64,000 bases of DNA from Bacteroidales bacterium. GTDB taxonomy: Bacteria > Bacteroidota > Bacteroidia > Bacteroidales > UBA3824. The notes beneath the pieces were generated by a model. That model searched no databases and was not told where the DNA came from. It was given only the letters and a program-made list of their open reading frames with translations. Within the stretch, counting starts at the first letter, position 1. Each line of letters begins with the position of its first letter. The stretch covers positions 166,323 through 230,322 of the forward strand of contig JAFPYR010000069.1 of the NCBI GenBank assembly GCA_017412115.1, given 5' to 3'. Positions 36,565-45,058 of the stretch are shown piece by piece. Position numbers and translations under genes: made by a program.

Positions 36565-37101
36565 ATGAAAACTAACGGTTTAGAAAAGGAATTTGTGGCA
36601 GATGCCGAAGAAATGCTGCCCCTAACAGACGAAAAAGGCGTTGTTATCGGCAAAGCCCTGCGCAGTGTTTGTCATAAGGACAACACGCTGATTCACCCCG
36701 TTGTACACGTTCATATACTCAACAAAGAGGGTAAAATTTTCCTTCAGAAGCGGAGCATGAAAAAATTGATTCAGCCCGGCAAATGGGATACCTCCGTCGG
36801 TGGACACATAACCTTCGGCGAGGAAATCGAAACGGCTTTAAAACGCGAAGCTTGGGAAGAGGCCGGTGTTGAAAACGGTGATTTTCAATTCATTACATCG
36901 TATCTCTGGGAATGTCCCTTGGAAAAGGAATTTATCAGAGTTTATAAATGCAGGTACGAAAATCCCCAAATAATTGCTGTGGGCGAAATAGATGAAGGCA
37001 GATTTTTTTCGTTTGAAGAGATTTCACAAAACCTCGGCAAAGGCTTTTTCACACCGAATTTTGAAACGGAGTTTGAAAAAATTAAAAACGTACTGTTATG
37101 A
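36565..37101 (+). CDS. Nudix hydrolase
   Basis: The 178-residue protein has a complete Nudix box, GGHITFGEEIETALKREAWEEAGV, at about 75-98 (GX5EX7REUXEEXGU), preceded by VHVHILNKEGKIFLQKRSMKK as in the isopentenyl-diphosphate-isomerase/YfcD-like subgroup. The substrate cannot be assigned. The frame opens at a TTG at 36496, but the upstream 23 codons look non-coding and ATG 36565 gives the expected fold length. Its last bases overlap the radical SAM gene (ATGA), so the two form an operon. Confidence 0.88.
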   Translation: MKTNGLEKEFVADAEEMLPLTDEKGVVIGKALRSVCHKDNTLIHPVVHVHILNKEGKIFLQKRSMKKLIQPGKWDTSVGGHITFGEEIETALKREAWEEAGVENGDFQFITSYLWECPLEKEFIRVYKCRYENPQIIAVGEIDEGRFFSFEEISQNLGKGFFTPNFETEFEKIKNVLL

Positions 37102-38078
37102 ATTTTCCCGAAATTAAAGAACTGAAAGACAAGATATTTAGCGGTCATCAGATAACAAAAGCCGAAGCGGTGGAATTAGTTAAAACCGAAAATATCGAAA
37201 CCTTATATTATAGTGCAAACCAAATCCGCGCTAAATTTTGCGGACCATTTTTTGAAATGTGGTCTGTTTATCATCAAAATTTAGGACGGTGTGAAAACGA
37301 CTGCAATTTTTGCCCGATGTCAACGACCACAAAAGTTGATTATTACGCAACGTGCGATGATTCTGACGTTAAAACGCAAATAGAATCGATTTTAAAACTA
37401 AAAAGCAAGGGCGTCAATCACATAGAAATCGACGTTACACACAAAAAACTCAACGATGAGCAACTCTTGGAAATGATAAACATGATAAATTTCATCAAGA
37501 TAAACGCTGACATTGATGTTTGTGCGTCTTTCGGGACTTTAAGCCGCGAACAATTAGTACGATTGAAAGCCGAAACCAAAATCGAATCTTATCATTGCAA
37601 CATCGAAACTTCAGAAAATTTTTATCCTAACGTCTGCACAACAATTGACATCAACGAAAAATATAAAACTCTGAAAAACGCCAAAGAATTAGGTTATAAA
37701 ATTTACAGCGGTTGCATTATCGGCATGGGCGAAATGATGGAAGACAGAATTGATATTGCATTAAAACTCAGAGATTTAAATGTAGATGGAGTATCACTCA
37801 ACATCATGCTGCCGTTTCCGGGAACTCCGCTTGAAAAACAACTCAAACTCTCAAATCAGGAAATTTTAACGACTTTTGCAATTTTCAGATTCATAAATCC
37901 GAAAATAAAAATACGTTTTGCCCGCGGACATCATTTGATTAAAATCATTGAAAAAGAAGCTCTTAGAGCCGGAATAAATTCATCAATTGTCGGAGAACTC
38001 TTGGTAAATGCCAAAAGTTCCGATATCGACAACGATGTTAAATTATTTTTAGAAGAAGGGTTTTTAATCAAGAAATAA
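37098..38078 (+). CDS. Radical SAM protein, BioB-like
   Basis: The 326 residues align over their full length with biotin synthase. The N-terminal SANQIRAKFCGPFFEMWSVYHQNLGRCENDCNFCPM contains the CxxxCxxC radical SAM motif; the middle has DVCASFGTLSREQLVRL, YHCNIETSENFYPNV and SGCIIGMGEMMEDRIDIAL. Features of true BioB are changed: the VCSGG cysteine is Tyr (IYSGC), and the IRxAGGRE arginine region reads IRFARGHH. It may therefore not make biotin with the usual auxiliary [2Fe-2S] cluster. It is coupled to a Nudix gene; no other bio genes are nearby. Confidence 0.8.
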   Translation: MNFPEIKELKDKIFSGHQITKAEAVELVKTENIETLYYSANQIRAKFCGPFFEMWSVYHQNLGRCENDCNFCPMSTTTKVDYYATCDDSDVKTQIESILKLKSKGVNHIEIDVTHKKLNDEQLLEMINMINFIKINADIDVCASFGTLSREQLVRLKAETKIESYHCNIETSENFYPNVCTTIDINEKYKTLKNAKELGYKIYSGCIIGMGEMMEDRIDIALKLRDLNVDGVSLNIMLPFPGTPLEKQLKLSNQEILTTFAIFRFINPKIKIRFARGHHLIKIIEKEALRAGINSSIVGELLVNAKSSDIDNDVKLFLEEGFLIKK

Positions 38079-38088
38079 AAACCCTTCT
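38054..38088. terminator. Bidirectional terminator overlapping the end of the radical SAM gene
   Basis: A 12-bp perfect stem, AGAAGGGTTTTT with AAAAACCCTTCT, encloses 11 bases that include the gene's last codons and part of its stop. A T run follows on the plus strand. It separates two convergent genes. Confidence 0.85.
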
Positions 38089-38098
38089 AAAACTTTTT

Positions 38099-40966
38099 TT
38101 ATTTTATGCTTTCGGCTTTTTTAACAGCCTCGGCATTCAACTGATCGGCTTGCTTCTGCGCCTTAGAAACAAGTGCATTACCTTTGTTTTCTGCCTCTGA
38201 AACTATTAAATCAGCCTTTGAATTAGCCTCTGAAAGTGCTTTGTCAGCTTTTTTTGTTGCCTCAGAAATCGCCTTATCAGCAGCCTTTTGAGCAGCGGCT
38301 TTCGCTAAAGGATTCGTCGCTTTATTAACAGCTTTTTGAGCCTCCTCTTTTGCCGTCGCTACGGCTTTGTCACGCGTTTCTTGTGCTAATTTTTTAGCCT
38401 CGTCAGAAGTCTTTTTAGCTGCAGCAATAAGTTTGTCCTTTTCGGTTTTTGCTGTTGCTATCAATTTGTCGCCCTGCGCTTTAGCATCGGCTATCAATTT
38501 TTTTGCCTCCTGAGAAACTTTCTCTTTCGCCTCCTGAATTTTTTCTTGCGCAACCTCTTTCAAAGCATCGGTTGCAGAAGTTGAAAATCCGGTAATTTTG
38601 GGGTCGGTAACCGTTCCGCCGATATTAGCAAAAACTTTTACAAGTCCGGCTTTTTCACTACCTACCGCTTTAGCTAACAAAGAGTTAGCGACAGTTTCAG
38701 CAAGTGTTAAACCAACTTTCATATCAAGCGATTGATCCAATCCCAAGGTTCCGTAAAAATTAGCGTCCTGATCGGCAAGTTTAAACGCCGTAGAATCAAT
38801 TTCAACATTTCCGTCCACAATCTTGAAACCAACATTAAGATTATTAATAGTCGGATTTTTAAGACTTTCGTTTTTAACAGCTGTTCCGATAAGATTGAAG
38901 ACTTTTGAATCTCTGATTCCGACAGACTGCGTAATCAAACGGCCGTCACCGTTAACCGTCTTTAAATCAGGATTCAACATATTGTCAAAATCCGATTTGA
39001 AATTGATTTTCGCAGTTAAGTTTCCATGACAAGAAGATGCAATCGGAGCAAGTTTTTCAACGGTATTGAAAGTTTTTGCCGTTTTCTGAATATCCACTTC
39101 CGACAAATCCAACTGCAAATCGGCTTTAGGACGGTTTTGATTGGAGCCGTCATAAATACCGTTGACAAAAGCTTTACCGCCTAACATTTTCAAATTCAAA
39201 TTGTTAAGACCGGCAACTCCGTCTTTCAACGTGATTTTTCCTACCAAATTGTCAATCACCAAAGAATCATAAAGAATCTTGCCGATTGTAGCATTCAACT
39301 GAAAATCAATGTTTTTGGGAATTTCAGGAGCAGGAGTCTCTAAATTTTCCTCCGAAGGTTGAGTTTGAGCTACCTCAGGCTGTGAATGATCGTAAGAATA
39401 AATATCATTAACGTCCACTAAATCAGATTTATACGTAAAACTTGCCTTCAAAGTAGAATCGGCAAAAACGTATTGAAAAATATTATCAATTTTTCCGCTT
39501 AAAGCAAAATCCGATTTTCCGAGATTCATCGAAAGAGTCTCCAAATTACCTTTTTCGGGTGATATAATAAGGTGTGCCGTATGAATGTCAATCGGGGGCA
39601 AATCCGTCATAACAGTCTGAAAATTAGTCAATAAAATGTCGCCTTGAGCATTAAATCTGTCATAACGCTCTTTTTCGATGTCAGAAAGGTTGCCTTTGAA
39701 ATTCAAAATCGCTTTCAACAAACCTTTCAAAGTCATGCCATCAAGCGGAACCACTTTATTTACAACGCCTAAATCAAGATTTGCATTAACCGTTCCGCCC
39801 AAAGCGATGTCATTTTTTGAGGTCTGAACCACAACGGAGGCATCAACAGGATTTTTAGCAAGTTCAACATGGAATTTTTCCACATCTACGTTAATACTAT
39901 CCAAATTTCCCGGACATTTGATAAATGCGCTAACGTTAATATTTTCAGCAGATTCCGGAAGTTCAGGATACTGAAAACGGGCATTATCAACTTTGAAATC
40001 AACCCAAAATTCAGGGAACGAAACAGCATTGAAATCACCTTTTGCACCACCTTCAAAAGAGAATTTTCCTGCGGTCTTAACACCTTCCAAATCCTTGGCG
40101 TATTCGGCAGGAATCATACTCAAAACACTCAAGAAATCAGTACTTTTAGTACCGAATTTCAAATCCATTCTGATATTGGTATCGGGAACAGCCACAAAAC
40201 CGTCAAGACCCAAAGCTAACTCGTTGATTTTGAAAACGTTTTCCTTGAAAACAAATTTCATTTTCTCCAAATTAGCATCCAAATCCGATTTCATATTAAC
40301 AACGGCATCGTTGATGTAAATAATCGGTCCTAACCTTACGTTAAGTTTTGCAATATCAAGCAAAGCCGAAAGTATGGTTTCCTTGTCGGAAAGGTCGCCC
40401 GAAAGCGAAAAATTAAGACTGTCGATATAGGCGTGAACATCGGTTACGGAATCGGTGTAAACAACATTCAAATTATTGACATTCAGTTTTTTAAGAACTA
40501 TTTCAAACGGTGCTGACGAAGTATCTTCTTCGGGTGTTTCTTCTTTAACCTGAGAAGAATCCGAAATTGCAATATCATAATTTGGCTTTCCGGCGGAAGT
40601 TACGATGATATTGACTTTTGGGTTATCAAGTAAAATAGACTTTACTCTGATTTTGCCTCCGAAAAGCGATTTTACGTTTACCGTCGTGCTGAATTTGTCA
40701 AACTGAGCAAGGGTATCTCCCTTAAACTCGTTGTGACCGACAACAGAAACGTCTTTTAAAGTTACCGTTGCGCCCGGAAAATTTGAAATCAAACTCAAAT
40801 CCAAATCTCCGATATTAACGTCGGCATCAACATAATTTTTAGCGATTTCCTTAACCGCTACCAATACTTTATCCTTGAAAAAAACAGGGATTATAATAAG
40901 CAAGGCTATAACAAAAAGCACTACAAAACCGCCTATTTTTAGTACGGTTTTCAAAATTTTACTCAT
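38099..40966 (-). CDS. AsmA family protein with long coiled-coil tail
   Basis: The 955-residue envelope protein begins with one N-terminal membrane helix (about 10-30). The AsmA/TamB-like beta-rich region fills most of the length, with NIGDLDLSLISNFPGATVTLKDVSVVG near the start and an AsmA C-terminal domain at about 620-790. Family members form hydrophobic grooves that move or organise phospholipids between the membranes. The last ~155 residues (from about 800) are an Ala/Lys/Glu-rich helix of 11-residue-like repeats (KLIADAKAQGDKLIATAKTE, AKKTSDEAKKLAQETRDKA). That is an unusual addition and would project as a long rod or coiled coil. Confidence 0.85.
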   Translation of the reverse strand: MSKILKTVLKIGGFVVLFVIALLIIIPVFFKDKVLVAVKEIAKNYVDADVNIGDLDLSLISNFPGATVTLKDVSVVGHNEFKGDTLAQFDKFSTTVNVKSLFGGKIRVKSILLDNPKVNIIVTSAGKPNYDIAISDSSQVKEETPEEDTSSAPFEIVLKKLNVNNLNVVYTDSVTDVHAYIDSLNFSLSGDLSDKETILSALLDIAKLNVRLGPIIYINDAVVNMKSDLDANLEKMKFVFKENVFKINELALGLDGFVAVPDTNIRMDLKFGTKSTDFLSVLSMIPAEYAKDLEGVKTAGKFSFEGGAKGDFNAVSFPEFWVDFKVDNARFQYPELPESAENINVSAFIKCPGNLDSINVDVEKFHVELAKNPVDASVVVQTSKNDIALGGTVNANLDLGVVNKVVPLDGMTLKGLLKAILNFKGNLSDIEKERYDRFNAQGDILLTNFQTVMTDLPPIDIHTAHLIISPEKGNLETLSMNLGKSDFALSGKIDNIFQYVFADSTLKASFTYKSDLVDVNDIYSYDHSQPEVAQTQPSEENLETPAPEIPKNIDFQLNATIGKILYDSLVIDNLVGKITLKDGVAGLNNLNLKMLGGKAFVNGIYDGSNQNRPKADLQLDLSEVDIQKTAKTFNTVEKLAPIASSCHGNLTAKINFKSDFDNMLNPDLKTVNGDGRLITQSVGIRDSKVFNLIGTAVKNESLKNPTINNLNVGFKIVDGNVEIDSTAFKLADQDANFYGTLGLDQSLDMKVGLTLAETVANSLLAKAVGSEKAGLVKVFANIGGTVTDPKITGFSTSATDALKEVAQEKIQEAKEKVSQEAKKLIADAKAQGDKLIATAKTEKDKLIAAAKKTSDEAKKLAQETRDKAVATAKEEAQKAVNKATNPLAKAAAQKAADKAISEATKKADKALSEANSKADLIVSEAENKGNALVSKAQKQADQLNAEAVKKAESIK

Positions 40967-41063
40967 AATTTTTAATATTATTTTTTTCTATTTGCGATGA
41001 CAAACTTACGGAAAAAAAATGTAGAAAAAAATTTTTTATGGCTAAAAATTGCGTTAAAATGTT

Positions 41064-41071
41064 TAAATTTG
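41064..41071 (+). promoter_or_regulatory. Putative -7 box of the WbqC-like gene
   Basis: TAAATTTG is an exact TAnnTTTG match 17 bases before the ATG at 41089. The -33 element is not clear. Confidence 0.45.
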
Positions 41072-41088
41072 CAGAAATTTTTTTGATA

Positions 41089-41712
41089 ATGGAAAAACTA
41101 TTATTGAGTACGGCTTATTTGCCAAACATTCAGTACTTTAGAGCGGTTTATCAGAACGAAGAAGTTTTGATTGAGGGTTATGAAAGTTTCCCAAAACAGA
41201 GTTTTAGAAACCGCACGGAAATTCTTTCAGACCACGGAAGAATGAGTTTAAGCATTCCGCTAATAAAAGTAAATTCCAAACAACTGACAAAAGACATAAA
41301 AATTTCATACACCGAAAATTGGCAGCCAAAACATTGGCATTCAATAGTTTCGGCTTATAATTCGTCCCCGTATTTTGAATATTTCAGGGAAGATTTTGAA
41401 AAATTTTTCATTAGGAAATACGATTTTTTGTTGGATTTTAATACGGAAATACTCTCCACCGCTCTAAATATTCTCAACATTAAAAGACAAATAAATTTTA
41501 CCTCTGACTATATTTTTTCAGGCACGGAAGGTTACAATGATTTACGCGGGGAGATTCATCCGAAACGTCAGCAAACAAAAGGCATAAATTATTATGACAC
41601 AGAAGTTTATCCGCAAGTTTTTGATTCACGGCTAAACTTTGAAGAAAACCTTAGCATCATCGACTTGATTTTCAATTTAGGACAAGAGGCTATCAATTAC
41701 TTAAAAAAATGA
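41089..41712 (+). CDS. WbqC-like family protein
   Basis: The 207 residues start MEKLLLSTAYLPNIQYFRAV, as is usual for WbqC proteins, and contain NRTEILSDHGRMSLSIPL, KISYTENWQPKHWHSIVSAYNSSPYFEYF and a C-terminal NLG. The family is linked to polysaccharide biosynthesis and has a thioredoxin-like or transferase-like size, but its reaction is not known. An in-frame ATG at 41038 would place the -7 box inside the gene, so 41089 is preferred. It overlaps the next gene by 4 bases (ATGA). Confidence 0.85.
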   Translation: MEKLLLSTAYLPNIQYFRAVYQNEEVLIEGYESFPKQSFRNRTEILSDHGRMSLSIPLIKVNSKQLTKDIKISYTENWQPKHWHSIVSAYNSSPYFEYFREDFEKFFIRKYDFLLDFNTEILSTALNILNIKRQINFTSDYIFSGTEGYNDLRGEIHPKRQQTKGINYYDTEVYPQVFDSRLNFEENLSIIDLIFNLGQEAINYLKK

Positions 41713-43043
41713 GAAACAAATACGAAGAACATATACCGCTGATACTGACAATCTTAATGGTATCCGCATTCAAAATTCCGTACCTTAGTTTGCCGCTTTG
41801 CTATTCGGAGGCACAACTTTTTACGGATTCGATTTTTTCACTCAAAAACAACGGCATCGGAACCGTTTTCGCCGGTCAGGCTGTACAGTTGCCGGATTTG
41901 TTTTCGGTGTTAATGGGATATTTCGCAAAATTTTTGTCAGACAATACTATAATTTTGCACGCGTTTACTTTGATTTTTTCAGCGTTAACTATAATTTTCG
42001 CATACAAATTCGGTAAATTTTTCTTCTCAATACACGCAGGAGTTATCGCAGCCGTTTTGGTTTCGGTTCAAAACGTTTTCCTAAGTCAGACGGGAATGAT
42101 TTTGCCAATTATGATGCTTAACGCCTTGATTATAACGTCTTTATACTGTTATTTCAGAGAAAAATTTATTTGGTGCGCATCTCTTTTGAGCCTTGCCGCA
42201 TTAACGGATATTTTAGGTGCTTTGACAGCGGTTTTCATTCTTGTAGCGTATTATAAAGAAAAATCCAACCGTGAATGGAAAATTTCAACGAATATTGCAC
42301 TTTGTCTGCCCGTTGCGATATGGTTTGCATACCAAATCATAAGTATAACCGTTTGCGGAAAATTGAGCCTCAGAGAGTTTGAATTTAATGTCATGAATTT
42401 CGTTGATAATCTGAACTTTACATTTGTTTCACAATTCAGAATCGCCTTAACGGTATTGTTTTTATCAACGGCTCTTATAACGAAATTTTCCGAAAAAGTA
42501 GATTTTTATGCGTTGGATATTTTCAAAACTACGGGTTTTTATTTCTGCTTTATAATGGTCGGAAATTCACTTTTCGGCAACAATGAAAGTTATAACCTTT
42601 TGTTAATCACCATTTTAGCAATTGCAACGGGTTGTTCGCTCTCGATTATGAACATAAAATACTATTATAAATATCTGATAACCTGCGGTTTAATAATTAC
42701 TTTTGCGCTCAATGCCGTTTTTGAAAACAACGTTAAAGATTCGTTTTTGAGTTTCAAAGACAAAGTTGAAGTTGATAAAAAGACAATTTCGATTTTAACG
42801 GAAAAAATTCAGCCCGGCGAGGTAATTTATTGCGACAATTTTTTCAAAATGTATCTCCGCCACACTTCATTAGGCTATATATCAAGCGATTATGATATTG
42901 TGGAGAATCATGAAATTTCAACAGAAATGCCTCTGCCACCCAAAAAAGTTATCGCAATCACAAAAGAAACCTCTTGCCCTGAAGGTTACAAAACGGTATG
43001 CAAAATCCGCAAAAACGATTACGGAATAATCATCAGCAGATAA
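41709..43043 (+). CDS. PMT/ArnT-like glycosyltransferase family 39 membrane protein
   Basis: This is a polytopic membrane protein of 444 residues with about ten hydrophobic helices over residues 10-345 and a soluble C-terminal ~95 residues. The layout, and the acidic residue in the first loop (LPLCYSEAQLFTDSIFSL, where relatives have PxxDE), fit lipid-linked sugar mannosyl/arabinosyl-type transferases, although the motif is weak. It is coupled to the WbqC-like gene, which also points to surface glycan work. Donor and acceptor are unknown. Confidence 0.65.
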   Translation: MRNKYEEHIPLILTILMVSAFKIPYLSLPLCYSEAQLFTDSIFSLKNNGIGTVFAGQAVQLPDLFSVLMGYFAKFLSDNTIILHAFTLIFSALTIIFAYKFGKFFFSIHAGVIAAVLVSVQNVFLSQTGMILPIMMLNALIITSLYCYFREKFIWCASLLSLAALTDILGALTAVFILVAYYKEKSNREWKISTNIALCLPVAIWFAYQIISITVCGKLSLREFEFNVMNFVDNLNFTFVSQFRIALTVLFLSTALITKFSEKVDFYALDIFKTTGFYFCFIMVGNSLFGNNESYNLLLITILAIATGCSLSIMNIKYYYKYLITCGLIITFALNAVFENNVKDSFLSFKDKVEVDKKTISILTEKIQPGEVIYCDNFFKMYLRHTSLGYISSDYDIVENHEISTEMPLPPKKVIAITKETSCPEGYKTVCKIRKNDYGIIISR

Positions 43044-43089
43044 GTAAAGTTTTAATATTTATTAGCACGGAAAAAGCATTTTTTCTTGC

Positions 43090-43097
43090 TAAATTTG
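43090..43097 (+). promoter_or_regulatory. Putative -7 box of the pepD-dsbD unit
   Basis: TAAATTTG is an exact TAnnTTTG match, 24 bases before the pepD ATG. A TTAG lies somewhat too far upstream (24 bases) to be a good -33 element. Confidence 0.4.
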
Positions 43098-43121
43098 CAA
43101 GGTCAAAAAAAATCCAAAAAG

Positions 43122-44597
43122 ATGAACGAAAATATTTTAGAATTAGAACCGAAAATAGTTTGGAAAAATTTTAGGGAACTGACACTCATTCCCAGACCCT
43201 CAAAACACGAGGAAAAAATCACGGATTTTTTGAAAAAATTCGGAGACAAATACGCAGATAAATCATATTTTGACAAAGTGGGAAACGTTGTTTATTTCAA
43301 ACACGCAACTCCCGGCATGGAAAATCGTGAACCGATTGTCCTTCAGGCACATTGCGATATGGTTCCGCAAAAAGACAGCAACAAAAAACACGATTTTCTT
43401 ACCGATCCGATAACCACTTTGGTAAAAGACGGTTTTGTTTGTGCCGATGGAACGACCTTAGGCGCAGACGACGGAATGGGTGTTGCCGCTATCATGTCTA
43501 TTTTTGAGGACAACACTATTGAACACCCTGACATTGAGGCTCTTATCACAATAGACGAAGAAACCGGTCTGACAGGTGCAAACGGTGTTGAAGAAAATGA
43601 ACTCCACGGCAAAATCCTACTGAATTTAGACTCGGAAGAAGATAATATTTTCTACATCGGTTGCGCCGGCGGTGTTAATATTCACATCAACAAAAAACTT
43701 GATTATGAGGAACTTAACACCAATAAATATCAAAAACTGAGAGTTAAGATTTCGGGGCTTAACGGCGGACATTCAGGCGGCGATATTCACAAAAACCGTC
43801 CTAACGCCACAAAAGTTTTGTTTAGATTTTTAAGCGGTATCAACTTCGTAAAAATCAGCACTTTCTGCGGCGGAAATATGCACAACGCAATTCCAAGAGA
43901 AGCCGAAGCAGAAATTTTTGTTCAAAAATCCGATTTATTGCAACTAAATAAAGCAGTAGAGGATTTTCAGAAAGAAATCATCGACACGGAATGTGGCAAA
44001 AGCGATCCTGAAGGCAAAATTTCAGTTGAAAATTTGAATTGCGCAAACATCGAAAAAGTTCTTACCCAAGAGTGTTTCAAAAACGTAAAAGTTATGATCA
44101 ACACTATAATTTCGGGTGTTTTTGCAATGAGCGCTGACATGGATGGTTTAGTGGAAACGTCTAACAATCTGTCAATTACTGAAGTTAAAGACGGCGAATT
44201 GCAAATCTTGAGTTTCCTTAGAAGTTCAGTAAAAACGCAATCGGATTATCTTAAAAACATAATCAAGGATTTAACTGAATATTTAGGCGCAACTTGCAAG
44301 TTTTCAGACGAATATCCGGGTTGGAAAGCTAATCCCGATAGCAAAATTTTGTCGCAAGCCGAAAAAATTTATGAACGGCTTTTCAACGAAAAACCTATTG
44401 TAAAGGCCATTCACGCCGGTCTTGAATGCGGAATCATAACCGACAAACATCCGGGCATGGAAGCAATTTCGTTAGGACCGACGATGTACAGCGTTCACAC
44501 GCCGACAGAAAGAGTTGAAATTAAATCTGTTGCAAAATTTTACAGATTAATTTCAGAAATATTAAAAAATTCACCTTTTAAAATAAATAATAAATGA
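43122..44597 (+). CDS. pepD: Aminoacyl-histidine dipeptidase PepD (M20 family)
   Basis: This cytosolic zinc dipeptidase cleaves Xaa-His and other dipeptides. The 491 residues contain the metal ligands in VLQAHCDMVPQ (about 80), LGADDGMGVAA (about 117), IDEETGLTGA (about 148) and the late AIHAGLECGII (about 430). GLNGGHSGGDIHKNRPNA marks the dimerisation lid region typical of PepD. The frame opens upstream at a TTG (43086) that overlaps the -7 box, so ATG 43122 is chosen. dsbD begins within its stop codon (ATGA). Confidence 0.94.
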   Translation: MNENILELEPKIVWKNFRELTLIPRPSKHEEKITDFLKKFGDKYADKSYFDKVGNVVYFKHATPGMENREPIVLQAHCDMVPQKDSNKKHDFLTDPITTLVKDGFVCADGTTLGADDGMGVAAIMSIFEDNTIEHPDIEALITIDEETGLTGANGVEENELHGKILLNLDSEEDNIFYIGCAGGVNIHINKKLDYEELNTNKYQKLRVKISGLNGGHSGGDIHKNRPNATKVLFRFLSGINFVKISTFCGGNMHNAIPREAEAEIFVQKSDLLQLNKAVEDFQKEIIDTECGKSDPEGKISVENLNCANIEKVLTQECFKNVKVMINTIISGVFAMSADMDGLVETSNNLSITEVKDGELQILSFLRSSVKTQSDYLKNIIKDLTEYLGATCKFSDEYPGWKANPDSKILSQAEKIYERLFNEKPIVKAIHAGLECGIITDKHPGMEAISLGPTMYSVHTPTERVEIKSVAKFYRLISEILKNSPFKINNK

Positions 44598-45058
44598 CCA
44601 AAAGACTTCTACTTTTAATAGCGTTAATATTTTCGCTGACAATAAGTTATGCGCAAAAAACAGAAAATGTTTCGTGGAATTTTTCGTCAAAAAAACTTCA
44701 AAACGGCAACATCGAATTGATTTTTTCGGCGACCATAGCTCCGGGTTACAGACTTTATTCGCCTAACAATCCGGCAGGTGCATCTTTGCCCTTGGATATA
44801 ACTTTGGATTCCAACGCAGCATTCTCGCAAGTCGGAAAAATTATTGAAGTTCAAAAAGCCGAAGAACATTACGAAGAAACTTTCGGCGTAACGGAAAAAT
44901 TTTTCAAAAACAAAGCCGACTTCAAAATTATCATCAAACCTTCGTCCAATAAGCCTTTTTCTGTAACAGGAAAACTCAAAGGTCAGGCTTGTAACGAAGA
45001 ATTTATGTGCACAATGGTCAGAAAGAATTTCTCAATAGAGGTTCAAAAAAAAAATTAA
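44594..45058 (+). CDS. dsbD: DsbD N-terminal (alpha) domain, reading cut off at a run of ten A
   Basis: A signal peptide (MTKRLLLLIALIFSLTISYAQ) precedes a DsbD-N/DsbC-like beta sandwich: WNFSSKKLQNGNIELIFSATIAPGYRLYSP, then GKIIEVQKAEEHYEETFGVTEKFFKNKADF. The closing GKLKGQACNEEFMCTMVRKNFSIEVQ holds the conserved cysteine pair that passes electrons to the periplasm. The reading ends in TAA just after the A10 tract, where the next domain continues in another frame. In relatives this domain and the membrane domain are one polypeptide. It is translationally coupled to pepD. Confidence 0.85.
   Translation: MTKRLLLLIALIFSLTISYAQKTENVSWNFSSKKLQNGNIELIFSATIAPGYRLYSPNNPAGASLPLDITLDSNAAFSQVGKIIEVQKAEEHYEETFGVTEKFFKNKADFKIIIKPSSNKPFSVTGKLKGQACNEEFMCTMVRKNFSIEVQKKN

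Noticed and set aside
37098..38078. Naming the radical SAM gene bioB
   Set aside because: Residues for the auxiliary cluster are changed and no other biotin genes are nearby, so only 'BioB-like' is supported.
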